A program made the translations under genes and the position numbers. The notes under the pieces are model-generated. The model was not told the origin of the DNA. It made no database searches and was given only the letters and a program-made list of their open reading frames with translations. A stretch of DNA of 64,000 nt from the NCBI GenBank assembly GCA_018907035.1, contig JACCIC010000177.1:775001-839000 (forward strand), written 5' to 3'. The stretch comes from Sycobia sp. Sy_11 (Eukaryota > Arthropoda > Insecta > Hymenoptera > Epichrysomallidae). This document shows, piece by piece, positions 31,501 through 43,439 of the stretch. Positions within the stretch are counted from its first letter, which is position 1, and the number at the start of each line of letters is the position of its first letter.

Positions 31501-33040
31501 AGGTAAATTTTTTCTGAATAAAATAATTTACTTTATTGAGAGACATAAAGGAAGGAAAATAGTATGCGTGAAGAACCGTCCTATCGAACAGAGCTTCATC
31601 TGAAATTCTAGGTATTTTTAAAGGAATTCTTGTAATTCTGTTCACATTTGTTTTTAGATTCCAGCCTCCGCCTCCTGAAGTATCAACCTGTTAGATTTTC
31701 GTATAATTTATATTTCATATAATTTATCGTCACTGTAGGGTAGTATTTTGAGTTTGTATAGTCCCTTTATTTTAAGTGCCGTGATCAATTTGCATTTATG
31801 AGAAGTTTTACGCTCATTTCAAGATCATGAAATACATGACGTAGCTTCTAGAAATATAAGTAAACTTAAGCGTAGTTTTTATGTAGACATTTGTGTCACA
31901 AATTTAAATGATATAAGTGAATTGAAAGAATTTATACGCAATGCAAAAACTGTGATGGAATCAGCTAAATTTGATTTACGGGAGTGGGAACACACGAATG
32001 ACGGCAGTACGGAAAGTGTCAGTAACGTTTTCGGTATACAATGGAATAGAAAATTAGATAGTCTATCCTTACATATGAGCAATTTAATAAAATTAGAATT
32101 GAATAACATAACGAAAAGAAATATTTTATCCGTAGCTCATCATTTTTTGATCCTCTTGATTTTATATGCTCTGTCACACTTGCGCCTAAAATATTGTTAC
32201 AAGAAACGTGGACAGCTAAATTATCTTGGGACGAAGCTGTAAGCGACGACATTAAAAAGCGTTTTATTCAGTCGGCCCAGGAGCTAAAAAATTTAGAACA
32301 GATTAAGATTCCGCGATGGATGCTAGGGGTAATTGATAAAAGTAGTAAAATAAATTTGCACACTTTTTTAGACGCAAGTAAATACACTTATGCGAGTATA
32401 ATTTTTATTAGAGTACAAAGGCGATTAGAGTTAAATGTTTACATTGTTCAAGCAAAATCTCAATCTTGCTTGAACAAGATGGTTGCACCAACCGTAAAAA
32501 ATAAGACGGATTCGCGAACTAGCATACATCGATTAGAATTATGAGCTGCGACAATTGATGCGAGACTAACTCCCCAAGTAGAAAGGACACTAGAGATCAA
32601 GGTGATAACGATTTATTATTGGACGGATTCGTCGACAGTACTAACATGGGTACAGCATGATAAAAATTGGACTCCTTTTGTATTTTAATAGAGTTAAAGA
32701 AATTAGAGCACTTTCTAAAGTGAAACAATGGCGGCATGTATCCGGGCACTTAAATCCAACCGATTTGCTGTCGAGAGTTTGTACGGTTAATCAGCTATTA
32801 TGTTCTCATTGGTGGGACGGGCCCGTTGGGCTTAAAAAGAGTAGTAATGAATAGCCCATCTCTAATGAATGTATAATCAACGAAGCAGAAGTAAATTCTG
32901 AATTAAACGAGCTCGCTCCGTCGCAAAATATATTAATTACGATTAAAAATGACAATTTTCTATATAAATTTTCAAGATATACGACGGTTATACGTGTCAT
33001 CGGCTGGATTCAGAGATTTATTTTTAATTGTAAAATCAAA

Positions 33041-34207
33041 GTGCAAAAAAGAAAGTTACACCATTCTGAAAATTATAATACAATGATTCATATAGAACAA
33101 TTTGTGACAAAAAATGAGTATATTATGGCAGAAATGAGTCTCATTAAATATATACAAATTAAACATTTCGATGGTATAGAAGATAAACAAATTAAAAATT
33201 TTTCACCGTTCGTGGACGATCAAGGATTAATTAGAACAAAATCGAAGCTTTTGTATCGCGAAGATAGTTTTGATTTTCGATGCCCTATTATTTTGCCGAA
33301 CAAAGAATATCTTATAGAGTTGTTAATTAGAGAAAAACACATAGAATCAAAACATGTAGGGGTAACGATAACTTTAAATATTTTGAGAGAAAAGTATTGG
33401 ATTTTAAGAGGGCGGAAAATCGTTACAGAGGTTATGAACAAATGTGTAGAGTATCGCCGACATGACTCCAAGCAAGTTAATGCAAAGAGCACGCCGCTAC
33501 CAGTTGATAAAGTACGAAATGCTGCTATATTTGAGATAGTTGGCGTAGATTTTGCAGGTCCAATTGATTTCAAAGGCGGCAAAAAAGCGTGGATATGTAT
33601 GTTTACGTGTGCAGTATTTAGAGCAGTTCACTTAGAACTTGTTAATTCATTAAACGTATCTTCTTTCTTAATGGTGTTAATACGACACGTAGCTAGACGA
33701 GTTAGACCGTGTATCATTTTTACTGACAATGGGACGAATTTTGTAGGTCTTAATAATCAATTAAATGCACTCGATTCTTAAAAAATTGCAAAAGCACTCG
33801 CTGTACAGCAGATAGAGTGGAAGTTTAATCCTCCAACTGTGCCCCGGCGGGGAGGTTTTTGGGAGTCACTTATAGGAGTAATGAAAAGACTTCTTCAACC
33901 AACACTCAAAAAATCGTGCTTAGCATACAAGGAAATGCCGACAACTCTTATCGATTGTGAAGCAATCATAAATGCACGACCGATTACGTATTTATCCGAT
34001 AGTCCCGAAGTAGTGCCATTGACTCCATCTATGTTCTTGAAAGAAATAAAAGAAATTGGTGTAATAGATTTAGATAGGATAGAAAAACTAGTAATAAACA
34101 AGCGTTATGCATACAGGCAAAAAATAAAACACGAACTACGCCAGAGATTCAAGTTGGAATACTTAGGTGCGTTGGTACATCCTAAAAATAAATATAAATT
34201 TTTTTAA
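33041..34207 (+). pseudogene. BEL/Pao B integrase
   Basis: 246 codons open (33041-33781): LIREKHIESKHVGVTITLNI, LREKYWILRGRKIV and VMNKCVEYRRHDSK, the zinc-binding region in which only one Cys of CxxC remains. Core: GVDFAGPIDF (first Asp), FTDNGTNFVGL (second Asp). After a break at 33780 comes WKFNPPTVPRRGGFWESLIG, with the catalytic Glu in WES. The DD(35)E set is complete although the frame is broken. This enzyme would insert the cDNA. Confidence 0.85.
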
Positions 34208-34622
34208 AAGCTTCAATGTTGGTAATTTAGTACTCATAGGCAACGATAACTCTAAACGAATAGATTGGCCACTTGGCAAAATTAAAGAAATAATTATTGG
34301 AAAAGATGGGAACGCGCGTGTGGTCCGATTAATTATTGCCACTAGCGAGATTCCGTGGCCGGTTCAACATTTGTATCCGCTCGAATTGCATACTGATTAT
34401 GAAAACAAGATTGGTGCAGATATTATTATTAAGAATACAAAAATGAATCAACTCTCAAACGAAAGGAAAAATAAGATTATAACTGGAAAATATTCGATGG
34501 ATAATCGAGAGATGAATGAAACAATGACAAGAAGTGGCCGAATTTCAAGAAAGCCAGTTATCATATATTTCTCTAGCGATTCATACAATATTTTACTTTA
34601 TAACCTGTATCTACTTTATTAG
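34167..34622 (+). pseudogene. BEL/Pao B integrase C-terminal (DUF5641-type) domain
   Basis: NVGNLVLIGNDNSKRIDWPL, then GKIKEIIIGKDGNARVVRLI and VQHLYPLEL, the standard end of BEL/Pao pol. The frame overlaps the preceding one by 41 bp, indicating one indel at an A/T run near 34.2 kb. A charged tail of about 60 residues follows. Confidence 0.75.
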
Positions 34623-34802
34623 ATAGAACTCAATATAGTATAATAAAACCATTTACAGTATTTGTATAGATGTATTGATTTGTTTTAAGTGCGCATCCAC
34701 TATATAATGCTATGCGTGTAAGATATACAATTATATGTTAAAAATCCTTTGTATTATTCGTGCGTTTTTATTTTTAATCTTCGTATTATTCTATACATCT
34801 TC

Positions 34803-34850
34803 TTGTGGGGGAAGATATTGGATTTTCGTGTAATAAAACAGAGAGCAGAT
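34803..34850 (+). other. Candidate polypurine tract and LTR start of BEL/Pao B
   Basis: CTTGTGGGGGAAGATATTGG, about 180 bp after the pol stop, combines a G-run with a TG start, as at BEL 3' LTR boundaries. A right LTR end could not be fixed. Confidence 0.35.
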
Positions 34851-36093
34851 AATTGTGTAAAAAATAATATTAGTGTTTGCAAGAAATTATAAGAAAATAC
34901 GTATCTAAAATGTCACAGGAACGGATTAGGAATAAAAGATTTATGATACGGTTCATCGTTATACCTGAGGCGGTCATATATGAAAATAGGGGAAGGGGCA
35001 CTTAACGGACGTGCCCATACGGACAAAACTCGGTATTGAAAAAAGGCTGCGTTGGAGTAGAGGAGATGGGTATCAGCATCGAAGCGAGAAGGTTGTGTAT
35101 TATTTTAACGTGCGCTTTCTTAAATTTTTATGTAAAATCTTTTTTTTTAACGTTAATACAATAAATTTAGTGTGAAATATACGGTGTTAAAAGGTTTCAT
35201 ATTAATTAATCATAACCCTATTTGCCCGAGTTAACATATTTCTTATCGAATTGAATATAACCTGTTTTGAGCGCTTTCATTTGAGGTCTTCTTTTGAAAT
35301 GCTTTATGATATCATAAAGTAAGCACTTCTTCGCCTTTGAAGTCCAACGCCTGCGTTTGAATTTTAAGTTAAACTTATATAACTACGGAGGTCAACAGAA
35401 AAGCGTTAAGCATCTAGAGTAGATAGGTTAGGATCGGGAAAGTAGTGCACAGTTGCAATGATAACTTCTGTTACATATCGGATCAGTGAGACACATTGTG
35501 TTGAAGTCATGTTGTTGTACGTTTATATATAGGGCAATGCACAGTTACTATAGTATTATAAACACTTGCGTTTCACGTATAGTTAAGGTTGCGAAACTTT
35601 TGTTCCATAAAAAGGTAAGTAAAAGTGTTGCGTATTGTGTGGGGTAAAGCTCGACTAGCACGATTCGATGACTTTATTTTTGTGCTAAGTGTCACATCAC
35701 AGCAATACGAGCACTTATTTCGTGAGCAAGCCTGCTATTTACTATGTAAATAATTAAAACCAAGAAAATTTGATGGAGAAAGCACTAACACTATTTATGT
35801 GATATTTCTATATATAATGAGATAGTGACACGATCGTCAATCGAAAACTGAGCAATCAAACATTATAAATTTAACAAGTAAGTTCGTATAGGCATGTCTA
35901 CATAAAATATTTGTGCACAAGTTACAATAATATAATTGGTTTACAAAATTTGAAGGGCGTGTCTAAATTTGAGGAGAAGAGGAAATTCAAGGTGAACAGA
36001 TTGATATACGTTTAAGCTGAATGCGGACGAGATGTCGACTAATAACGTTTTACAAATAGTATAGGATTAATGTATATTGTATTACTTGAAACG
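34851..36093. other. No gene recognised
   Basis: May contain the rest of the BEL/Pao B LTR. Both strands are stop-rich; no repeats with other parts of the window were seen. Confidence 0.4.
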
Positions 36094-36257
36094 TGAATTT
36101 CTAACTGGGTAAAACCGGCAGTTCTTCAGCAGATGGAACCAAAAGAAGAGGGCAGGGATCGGATCAACGCAAGAATAATTGCTTTATTATTTGCCTATAT
36201 TTATATACTGTGATGATCCTTACATTTATATTCAGTTATGCAGATTAGAACTTAACA
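36094..36257 (-). repeat. Candidate 164-bp LTR of BEL/Pao C with polypurine tract
   Basis: On the minus strand the segment starts TGTTAAG right after the purine tract AAGGGCGGCGGGA (36258-36270) and ends GAAATTCA, so it has TG...CA ends. It contains TATATAAATA and AATAAAGCAATT in promoter and polyadenylation positions. The 17 terminal bases recur at 38018-38034, where the pol fragment also ends, suggesting a second, diverged LTR edge. Confidence 0.5.
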
Positions 36258-36399
36258 TCCCGCCGCCCTTGAACGCTCGCTTTCAATGATCGGTGGACGC
36301 ACGCGATATTTACGTTCGCAATTTTATTTTACATATTAGAGAATTTTATTCACACATACAGTAAATGATTATAATTGATATTATTATAAAAAAAAATTA

Positions 36400-38012
36400 T
36401 AATATAATGTTTTCAATTAATATTAAGTACATCTCTACAATGGTTACATAGGTAATGGCGACACTCGTTTTACGCAACGACCATACTGTTCTGTTTTCGT
36501 TTTGACTGTTAATGTTCTCACTATATCATTTTGACCTGGGTGTACACTTACTATTCTCCCAAGCGCCCACTAAAGCGATGGTAGATTATCCTCCTTCAGT
36601 ACTACCAGTGTACCTATTTTTATTTTTTCTACCTTCTGTACTTGACATTTGCTTCTCACATTCAAGCCATTGGTATATTACTTGGACCACATTTTCTGGA
36701 ACTACTGCTTTATAAACTGAATATGTTGCCATGTTGACAATAAATTGGGATTCACATGCGCAAGTTCTTGATTAGCTAAGATTGTAAGTATCTCTCTGAT
36801 GAGAAAATGGGATGGTAAAAGTGCATTTAGATCATTTGGATACGCGGATAGTGGGGTGAAAGAACGTGAGTTTAGGGCTGCCTCTATTTGATTTACATAA
36901 GTAAGTATTTCTTCATATGTGAATAATGCATTTCCGATCGTGCGATAAAAATGGTACTTAAAGGACTTCAGAACTGCCTCCCATAAGCCGCCGAAATGGA
37001 GGGATCTCGGAGGAGAAAAATGCCAAGTTATTTTTGAATTTAACGAAAAGGAAGTATGTCATTATTATACTTTTTGAATTAACAAAGTCATTCAACAATT
37101 GCATTTCTTTAGTCGCGCCAGCGAAATTAGTCGCGTTGTCAGAATATATATTAACTGATTTCCCTCATATAGCAAAAACGCCTTTCACGGTGTTTTTACC
37201 TGAAATTGGCCAATATTTTTCTCTAACAGAATAGAGCGCAGCTTGAATATCTCTATTTATTAATTTTATATACTCCTTCTTCATAATTAAATACGTAATA
37301 TGGTGTTTTTTGGGTAAAATAATTGAATGCTTTGCGTCGAAAGAGAGGGCGGAATTTATTAATCAGCCACCGACTCTAATCAGACTATCTTTATGAATGA
37401 ACGGATTTAATTCCGGTAGTGTATTATAATTTGATACAATTTTATCTTTATTCAAACTATTTATCTCTAATTTAAATGATTCAGATTACACTAATTTTAA
37501 TATTATCTTCCTTGATGTATTTAATTCATTAACAGTTAAATCCTTTACGCATTTTTCGCGACCTGGTTTACAATTATTTAAGAATCTCAGATAATATACC
37601 ATAACATGCACTAATTTGTTTATAGATGAATATTTATTTAGTATTTGACTGAAATTATTGCTATTATCTAAAACATTTAAAACGATAGTTGCCTTTACTG
37701 CTGGCAGAGGAATTCGTTCAATTCGATTATTAGGCCAATATTCAAATGATTGTTTGAACCATCCAGGACAAACAATCCATATCTGATTTTCAATAAGTTG
37801 TGTGGGAGTTTAACCTCTGGACGAACAATCAGCTGGATTTTCTTGGATGGTACATGTCTCCAGTTCGATCGGTTAGTCTGAGTTCTAATTTCCGAGACTC
37901 GATTTGTCACGAATATCTTCAATAAATGATGTTGCATTTTTATCCATTAAAGCACGATGTTTGAATCCGAACATAGATAAATTCGATTGATATTTTTGCA
38001 GAAAATAGGCAA
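36400..38012 (-). pseudogene. BEL/Pao pol remnant (copy C)
   Basis: Leftward: LKIFVTNRVSEIRTQTNRSN and WRHVPSK (RNase H end), a segment near 37.75 kb matching IENQIWIVCPGW, then INPFIHKDSLIRVGG-type sequence (about 37.4 kb) with INSALSFDAKHSIILPKKHH (start of the integrase zinc domain) and VREKYWPISGKN. Integrase core: NIYSDNATNFAGATKEMQ (about 37.1 kb), then eroded WHFSPP..PHFGGLWE equivalents near 37.0 kb. Many stops. The plus-strand ORFs at 36.5 and 37.0 kb are shadows. Confidence 0.75.
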
Positions 38013-38034
38013 CAACGTGAATTTCTAACTGGGT

Positions 38035-39500
38035 CACTTCAAAGTCCGGCATACACTGGCCTTCTAGCTCTGGAAGGAGACTTGCAAATCCAATGTTACA
38101 GACAAATGGTGGATAAAGGAGGACAGACTAGGTAAGCGAGACGAAACAAGATAGTGAAACGACGAGCTAACACGACGTGGTCTGCGGCTAATAGAATGGA
38201 GTATTGCGCTGTCGAGAAAGATTCGTCCTTGCTCGTGTGCTGCGCCGTAGGATTTTCTCAAATGACATTGTACGTTACAAACCTGAGGAACAGCAATACT
38301 GACATCTAGGTAGTTCTTCGCAGCTGGCTGAAATCTTCGTGCTGTTAGTGAGATTCTTCCTGCTGTAACTGGCGGCTCACTGTATCCTCTCCCACTCACT
38401 CTCTTACTCTGTTGCCTTCCTTATTTGTAGCGAAGCAAACTTCCAGCGTAGCAGTTCTGGCCGGTGACGACGATATATATGTTCTCTATTCTGTTGTACT
38501 GTCTGAAGATTAATAAACCTATATCTTCATTTGTGCTTTATCAGCGCTTCATATTATTTATTTTTCACCGATGAAATTCTCTCTATATTTTCTCTACGTT
38601 ACCTATTTCTCTAAGGAACGCGTCTCTCCTTCGACCATACACGTTCGGAACCGTGATAACCGTAAAAACTTTTCAAGCCGTCTCACTATTAATTACAAGT
38701 TACGCATTTCACTATACATAACCAAAATATATTTTCTTCTTATGTAGTACGTTTGCACGAAAAAATTATTCAAAAATATTGAATCAATTAATCATTTCTA
38801 TTTTTTAACATTTTAAAAATAATGCTTTAAGTGATGTACTTTATTATAATTAATTTTTTTTAAATCGTTTTTTATAGAGAAATTATAGAAAATAAATCGT
38901 TATGCTTACATCTGCATACGTATCTAACTTTAAAGCTTAAAACAATATGAAATAAATTCAACAATATTTAATATATTGAATAATATTTAACATAGCATCA
39001 ATATTTAATACACCAAATACTGTAAGCGCAAGTCAAATTAAACTTTATTAGAAAAATATAAAAGAACTAGCTGATAAAATACAGGAATATTAAAACTATC
39101 ACACATATGACGAGCTTCTCTGTATTTCTCTCTTTCTCCTATATAAACAGCATCTTTTTCGAATTTTTATTCTTGTGTAATTGGACAGAAGGTTAGATAA
39201 TAATATACTATTAAAGCAGGAGAATCATCTCACTGTTTTTCATGAATCACTCAAGGAGCAGGACTACGTTTTAGCTAATGTCGACCGGCGGTAAAAGAAT
39301 GAGTATCACGATGTCAGCAAGTGTTCAAATTCTGATACTTATTATAATTATATTTTAGTTAGTTAACACAGAAGTATTGAAAAAGATAAACTCCTTAATA
39401 GGTTTAATATCATTAATACTATCAAAATTGAATCTCAGTACTTTCAAAAGTGAAATCGTATTTTTTAAACTATACAATAACCATGATTTAATTTTACTCT
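38035..39500. other. No gene recognised
   Basis: 38.04-38.6 kb is GC-richer and may be LTR sequence (ATTAATAAACC near 38.51 kb as a polyadenylation-type motif). The rest is AT-rich without features. Confidence 0.4.
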
Positions 39501-40330
39501 TTAAATGTAATCATATTTCGCATTTCTATGGCTTCAGATAGAGATCTTTGCTAATAGCAATTACTTCTATTTTTATATTGTGTATTTTCTGGGCATCTTT
39601 AGCATTAATTACTGTTACAGATATTTGAGCCGTACATCCTGATAAAGCAAAGTTTGTAGTGAAACCCACGAATAGTGATATTAATAATGAAAGAACTCCA
39701 TGAAGTTTAAATAGAAGAAATAGAACATGGGAAAGATAACTTTCTTCTTATTGCCAATATTTATAACGTTAAGCAAGCACTTTTAAGGGTGACTTGGATG
39801 ATTTTACGCGAACTTTTATGATTATAATGTATTTTCAATATCGTATCAACTTGCTGAATTTTATTCCCATTCGACATGTTTCCTTGAATTGCATAACACT
39901 TACAATATAAATAGATGCTCCTTTACCAATACTGGAATCGTTCGCTGTAATACGCTCCCAAGTTTTATTAGCAAGCTCCATACCAATGATGCCGCGATAT
40001 GCTATCTGTGTAACCGATAGATAGTTTAGAACTGCAATATTTTAATTTCGGTAAGTATTCGATAAATAATCAATTGTGGAGCGGAAGAAAAAATGATGTG
40101 AGCAACTTCAGACGCGAAATCGTAATACGCGCACCCGTAAGCAATTAGATTTGCCGAAGTAACTCCAGGAGGAAAGATAGCCACGGCCACGTGATGACCT
40201 GTGTTAGAAAAATGACCAAGACCCCCTACCCCCTCTGCCTTCAAGTCGAAATACGGCATCAAAAGAGCAGCGGGCTCCACTATCTCATCTAAATATTTTT
40301 GAGACTTAATCTTGAGTATGCAGAGCTCCG
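39500..40330 (-). pseudogene. Unidentified degraded coding fragments
   Basis: Three protein-like minus-strand stretches in different frames: 40280-40026 (MPYFDLKAEGVGGLGHFSNT; HVAVAIFPPGVTSANLIAYG), about 40020-39880 (AYRGIIGMELANKTWERITA; SSIGKGASIYIVSVMQFKE) and about 39720-39535 (LHGVLSLLISLFVGFTTNFA; CTAQISVTVINAKDAQ). Their composition is unlike the transposons around them, so a host-gene pseudogene is possible. I recognise no family. Confidence 0.3.
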
Positions 40331-41180
40331 TTTAAGCTAAGCGCCCTATCTCTCTCAAAACTGAACAAATTGATGACACTGCTTGTGCAGTGTTCTTTTA
40401 AAGACCTCGCTTTCTCATACATTTAAATATTTTGTTATATAGTGAAATCATCAATAATTATTAAAAATATTGGTTTACGTGTTGTATTATTGTTTAGAAG
40501 TAAAAGTATTAAACTTTATACAACTTCCACCTTAATATAGTATAAAAAAGTATAAATATAGTATAAACATAGTTAACACTAATAATTACTATTATTTACC
40601 AGGTTCATGAAAAATACTTCTTTATGGCTAACGATATCATTGGTGCAACAATATTTGAAGGCTCTCATGCAGTTCCACAGCGATATCCATATCATATATA
40701 ACATCGACTATAATTTCCATTTTGAATATATCTCATATTTGAACAGTATATTTGTCGTCTTCTTCAAATTTGCAATTCCTTTAATTTTATTCAGAATTCA
40801 ACTTTCTCAGTAACTTTCATAAATAATAATAATTTATTTAATCTATCTAAAAAATTGTATGGAAATACACATGCTCCTCTAAGAAGATCAATATTTTCAT
40901 TAAAGAATACATGATATTATTTCTTATTGAAACTCCTTTATTACAATTCGTCCATTAACTAGATATACACAGTGTGTCCCAAAAGTTTTTCCAACTTCAA
41001 GGTGGCCCGCAATGGAACTATTGTAATTTTAATTTAAGACTCTATTTTTTTCGGCCTATTTGACACATATTTTCCACTCATCGCTTTCAGGCTCGTCGGT
41101 GAAATTTAATGAGTGCAAAATGTGTGGGAAAAGTCGTCTGTTTCTATTCTATAATCTGGAAATTTTTCTTTATCATTTTC
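40331..41180. other. No gene; short terminal-repeat-like motif
   Basis: AT-rich. ACAGTGTGTCCCAAAAGT at about 40968-40985 resembles the ends of some Tc1/mariner or related insect elements, but no partner end or transposase is nearby. Confidence 0.3.
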
Positions 41181-41194
41181 CGCGGCAGTAATCG

Positions 41195-41881
41195 TTCGAT
41201 CACACCAATTATCCTTCGTCTGGGTAACTGAATTTAATTCTACTGGATTTCTAGACAGTATATCCGCGACGGTATTTTCCGGTCCCTTTTTTATTGAATA
41301 TCAAAATCCCATTGTGAGAGTTCTAATACCCAACGCGCCAGTCGTTCTGACGGGTTTTGTAATTTTTTAACTATTTTAATGATTGATGATCAGTCACCAC
41401 TCTAAACTGGTATTCTTCTAAATATTAGCGCATTTTCCAAATTCCCCAATGGACTGCTAGGTACTCTAATTGAGTGATCGCATAGTTTGTTTCCGCTGCA
41501 TTTAGTGAGCGATAACATATTCTTTTTTGCCATCCTTTTGCGTTAAGAAAGCTCCTAGGCCCAATAAACTTGCATCTGTTTGCAAATTAAATGGTAATTC
41601 CCAATCCGGGCACGTTAGGACAGGGGCTTGAGTTAGGTTATCTTTATCATCTTCGAAAACTATGTTGTACTCTTCGCTCCATGTCCATTCGATATTCTTT
41701 TTTAGTGAAACACTTGAGGGTGCTGCTGTTGAAGACAGATCTTTTACGAAATACCTATATCATGAAAGCATACCAAAGAACCTTTCTTTTTGGTTCTTTG
41801 GTGGTGGAATTGATTGTATTGCGGCTAGTTTTTCTGTGTGTAACTCCTGTTCATCAACTACGTGTAGTATATGAGCTGAGT
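41195..41881 (-). pseudogene. Gypsy E RT connection and RNase H
   Basis: LAAIQSIPPPKNQKERFFGM, then WTWSEEYNIVFEDDKDNLTQ, APVLTCPDWELPFNLQTDAS and LLGLGAFLTQKDGKKEYVIA; after stops STLAVHWGIWKMR and YLEEYQFRVVTDHQSLK. These are the connection domain and the RNase H core (QTDAS, VVTDHQSL). Four or more stops. Confidence 0.75.
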
Positions 41882-42475
41882 TCATCCGAATTCACATTTT
41901 TCAGAATTGCACTTTAATTTTGCCTCTCGTAGCTTATTGAAAACCGTTTTTAGGGCGTCGATATGGTTTTCGTTTGTTCTTGTTACAATTATTATATCGT
42001 CTAGATAAGCGAACGCGTGTAAAGCTATGTCATGTGTTATTATTGAGTCTAATAGATGTTGAAAAGTGACAGGTGCTGTGTGTAATCCGAACGGCATTAC
42101 GATAAATTCATATAGTCCCCGTTCTGGTACTGTAAATACCGTAAGCGGCTTGCTTTTTTCTGTTAACTCTATCTGCGAATATCCATTCTTTAAGTCTGTT
42201 GTGAATAAGACTTTGGTTCCTTGTAATTTATCTAATATTGCCTGTATTTGTGGCAATGGATACGCATCTATTCTTGATACCTTATTTAGGCAGTGACAAT
42301 CAATACAGAATCTAGACTTCCCATCCTTTTTCCTGGCTATAACTAACGGGCTACTCCACGGACTATTTGATGGCCTTATTAGTTTCTCCGGTAGCACCCT
42401 GTCCACTTCCTCGTTTATTATTCTTTGCATAGCTGGATTTCGTGTTCTATAACTTTCTTTTAGCGGTGTGTCATC
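41882..42475 (-). pseudogene. Gypsy E reverse transcriptase
   Basis: From about 42475: LKESYRTRNPAMQRIINEEV, LIRPSNSPWSSPLVIARKKD, SRFCIDCHCLNKVSRIDAYP, LFTTDLKNGYSQIELTEKSK (first catalytic Asp), FIVMPFGLHTAPVTFQHLLD and AYLDDIIIVTRTNENHIDAL (YLDD intact). The open frame extends upstream to 42733, but those first 85 or so codons are gag sequence read out of frame. All RT motifs survive; the lost protease and the broken gag still disable the element. Confidence 0.87.
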
Positions 42476-42499
42476 AATTAATTTTTGCCTCATCGGGAG

Positions 42500-43295
42500 C
42501 AGAACTTTCGTTGCGGATTTTTGCGTTGGAACCTCGTGTGTCCTCGTTCTTTGCAAAGCCAGCAGCATTCTTCCCGTACATACGGTGTTGCAACTGACAT
42601 AATGTTGCTTTAAACTCGATTTTACATAAATCGATTTCGGCATTTTTGACAGTTCTACTTGTAAACTGTCTCTACTTTGCGATAAAATCGCTAACCGACG
42701 CGATATTTTCCGCGCCGTCGCATTAGTATGCATAGACCGGCTGTATAATCCAGAATCGACTTATTCGATAGTTGTTTTCTAACGAAAATTTGTCGATCTA
42801 AATGTCGTAACTCTTTCGGCAACAGAAAAAAATTCTCCATTAAATTTTGCAACTCCTCCCCTGTATTTATTGGATCTATTATATTACGGTGCCATAGCTG
42901 CGCATTACCCCGTAATCATTCTGGAAATCTTTGCAATCATTGTCTATCTGTTAATCTGTAACCTATCTTTAATTCGGTCACGTGTTCCAAAAAAGAATAT
43001 AAATTCTTTCCATCAATCTGGAAGCTCCATTTTCGCATTTGTCTGCGATTTTACCTGCCATATTGACTTAGAAATTTTCCTCCGTGTATGCAAATATCAT
43101 TGGATTAGTGCCTGTGCGCGGTGATGATGTTCTTTGCATCATATTCATTGTAACTTTTAGCTTGTCCTGTCTTCTATCTGCCAATTCATCGTAGTCGTTA
43201 GTATTCGTCGTAGTCGTCAAGTATGTTCGAGTGCCATGTATCACTATGTTTCTAGTGTGAATTACTTCGTACTCCGGTTTAATCCACTTCGGCAC
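42500..43295 (-). pseudogene. Gypsy E gag with zinc knuckle
   Basis: MPKWIKPEYEVIHTRNIVIH (43295) opens a charged N-terminus. After shifts the capsid reads RQMRKWSFQIDGKNLYSFLE, HVTELKIGYRLTD, LRGNAQLWHRNIIDPINTGE and ELQNLMENFFLLPKELRHLD: the W-x-FDG...FL...EL...L.G.A..W pattern of Gypsy gag. The knuckle CWLCKERGHTRFQRKNPQRK (about 42560) lacks the last Cys of the first CCHC. At least four breaks. Confidence 0.65.
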
Positions 43296-43439
43296 CTGAC
43301 CGTAGAACCCACCATCAGGTTCACTCGTGCAAGTTTCTTTCAGTTGCCCGGTATTATTTACACTATAGGTTTGGCCTACGCTCCGCCCACGCAGACCCTT
43401 GATCGCTCAGCCCACCACCAAGTACCCACAGTATAAATA

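Larger units (their letters stand above)
31800..34622 (+). mobile_element. BEL/Pao retrotransposon pol remnant (copy B)
   Basis: The best-preserved BEL/Pao in the window. In order: RT end (VLRSFQDHEIHDVASRN), Pao segment (SNVFGIQWNRKLDSLSL; LLQETWTAKLSWDEAV), RNase H (FLDASKYTYASIIF; VKQWRHVSGHLNPTDLLSR), integrase zinc and core domains, and the C-terminal DUF5641-type domain. Frameshifts fall near 32.15, 32.69, 33.78 and 34.2 kb. gag, protease and most of RT are missing. Confidence 0.85.
41190..43295 (-). mobile_element. Ty3/Gypsy retrotransposon E (gag fused to RT by deletion)
   Basis: Leftward: gag (43.3-42.6 kb), zinc knuckle (about 42.57-42.50 kb), then directly the RT lead (about 42.47 kb), RT, connection and RNase H (to about 41.2 kb). 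The protease, which should lie between knuckle and RT, is missing. Integrase is absent. Confidence 0.8.

Noticed and set aside
38064..38399. 111-codon minus ORF
   Set aside because: Ser/Arg-rich with no family; it lies in probable LTR sequence next to the BEL/Pao fragment.
40968..41150. A short DNA transposon with ends like ACAGTGTGTCCCAAAAGT
   Set aside because: Only one end seen; no inverted partner, target duplication or transposase nearby.
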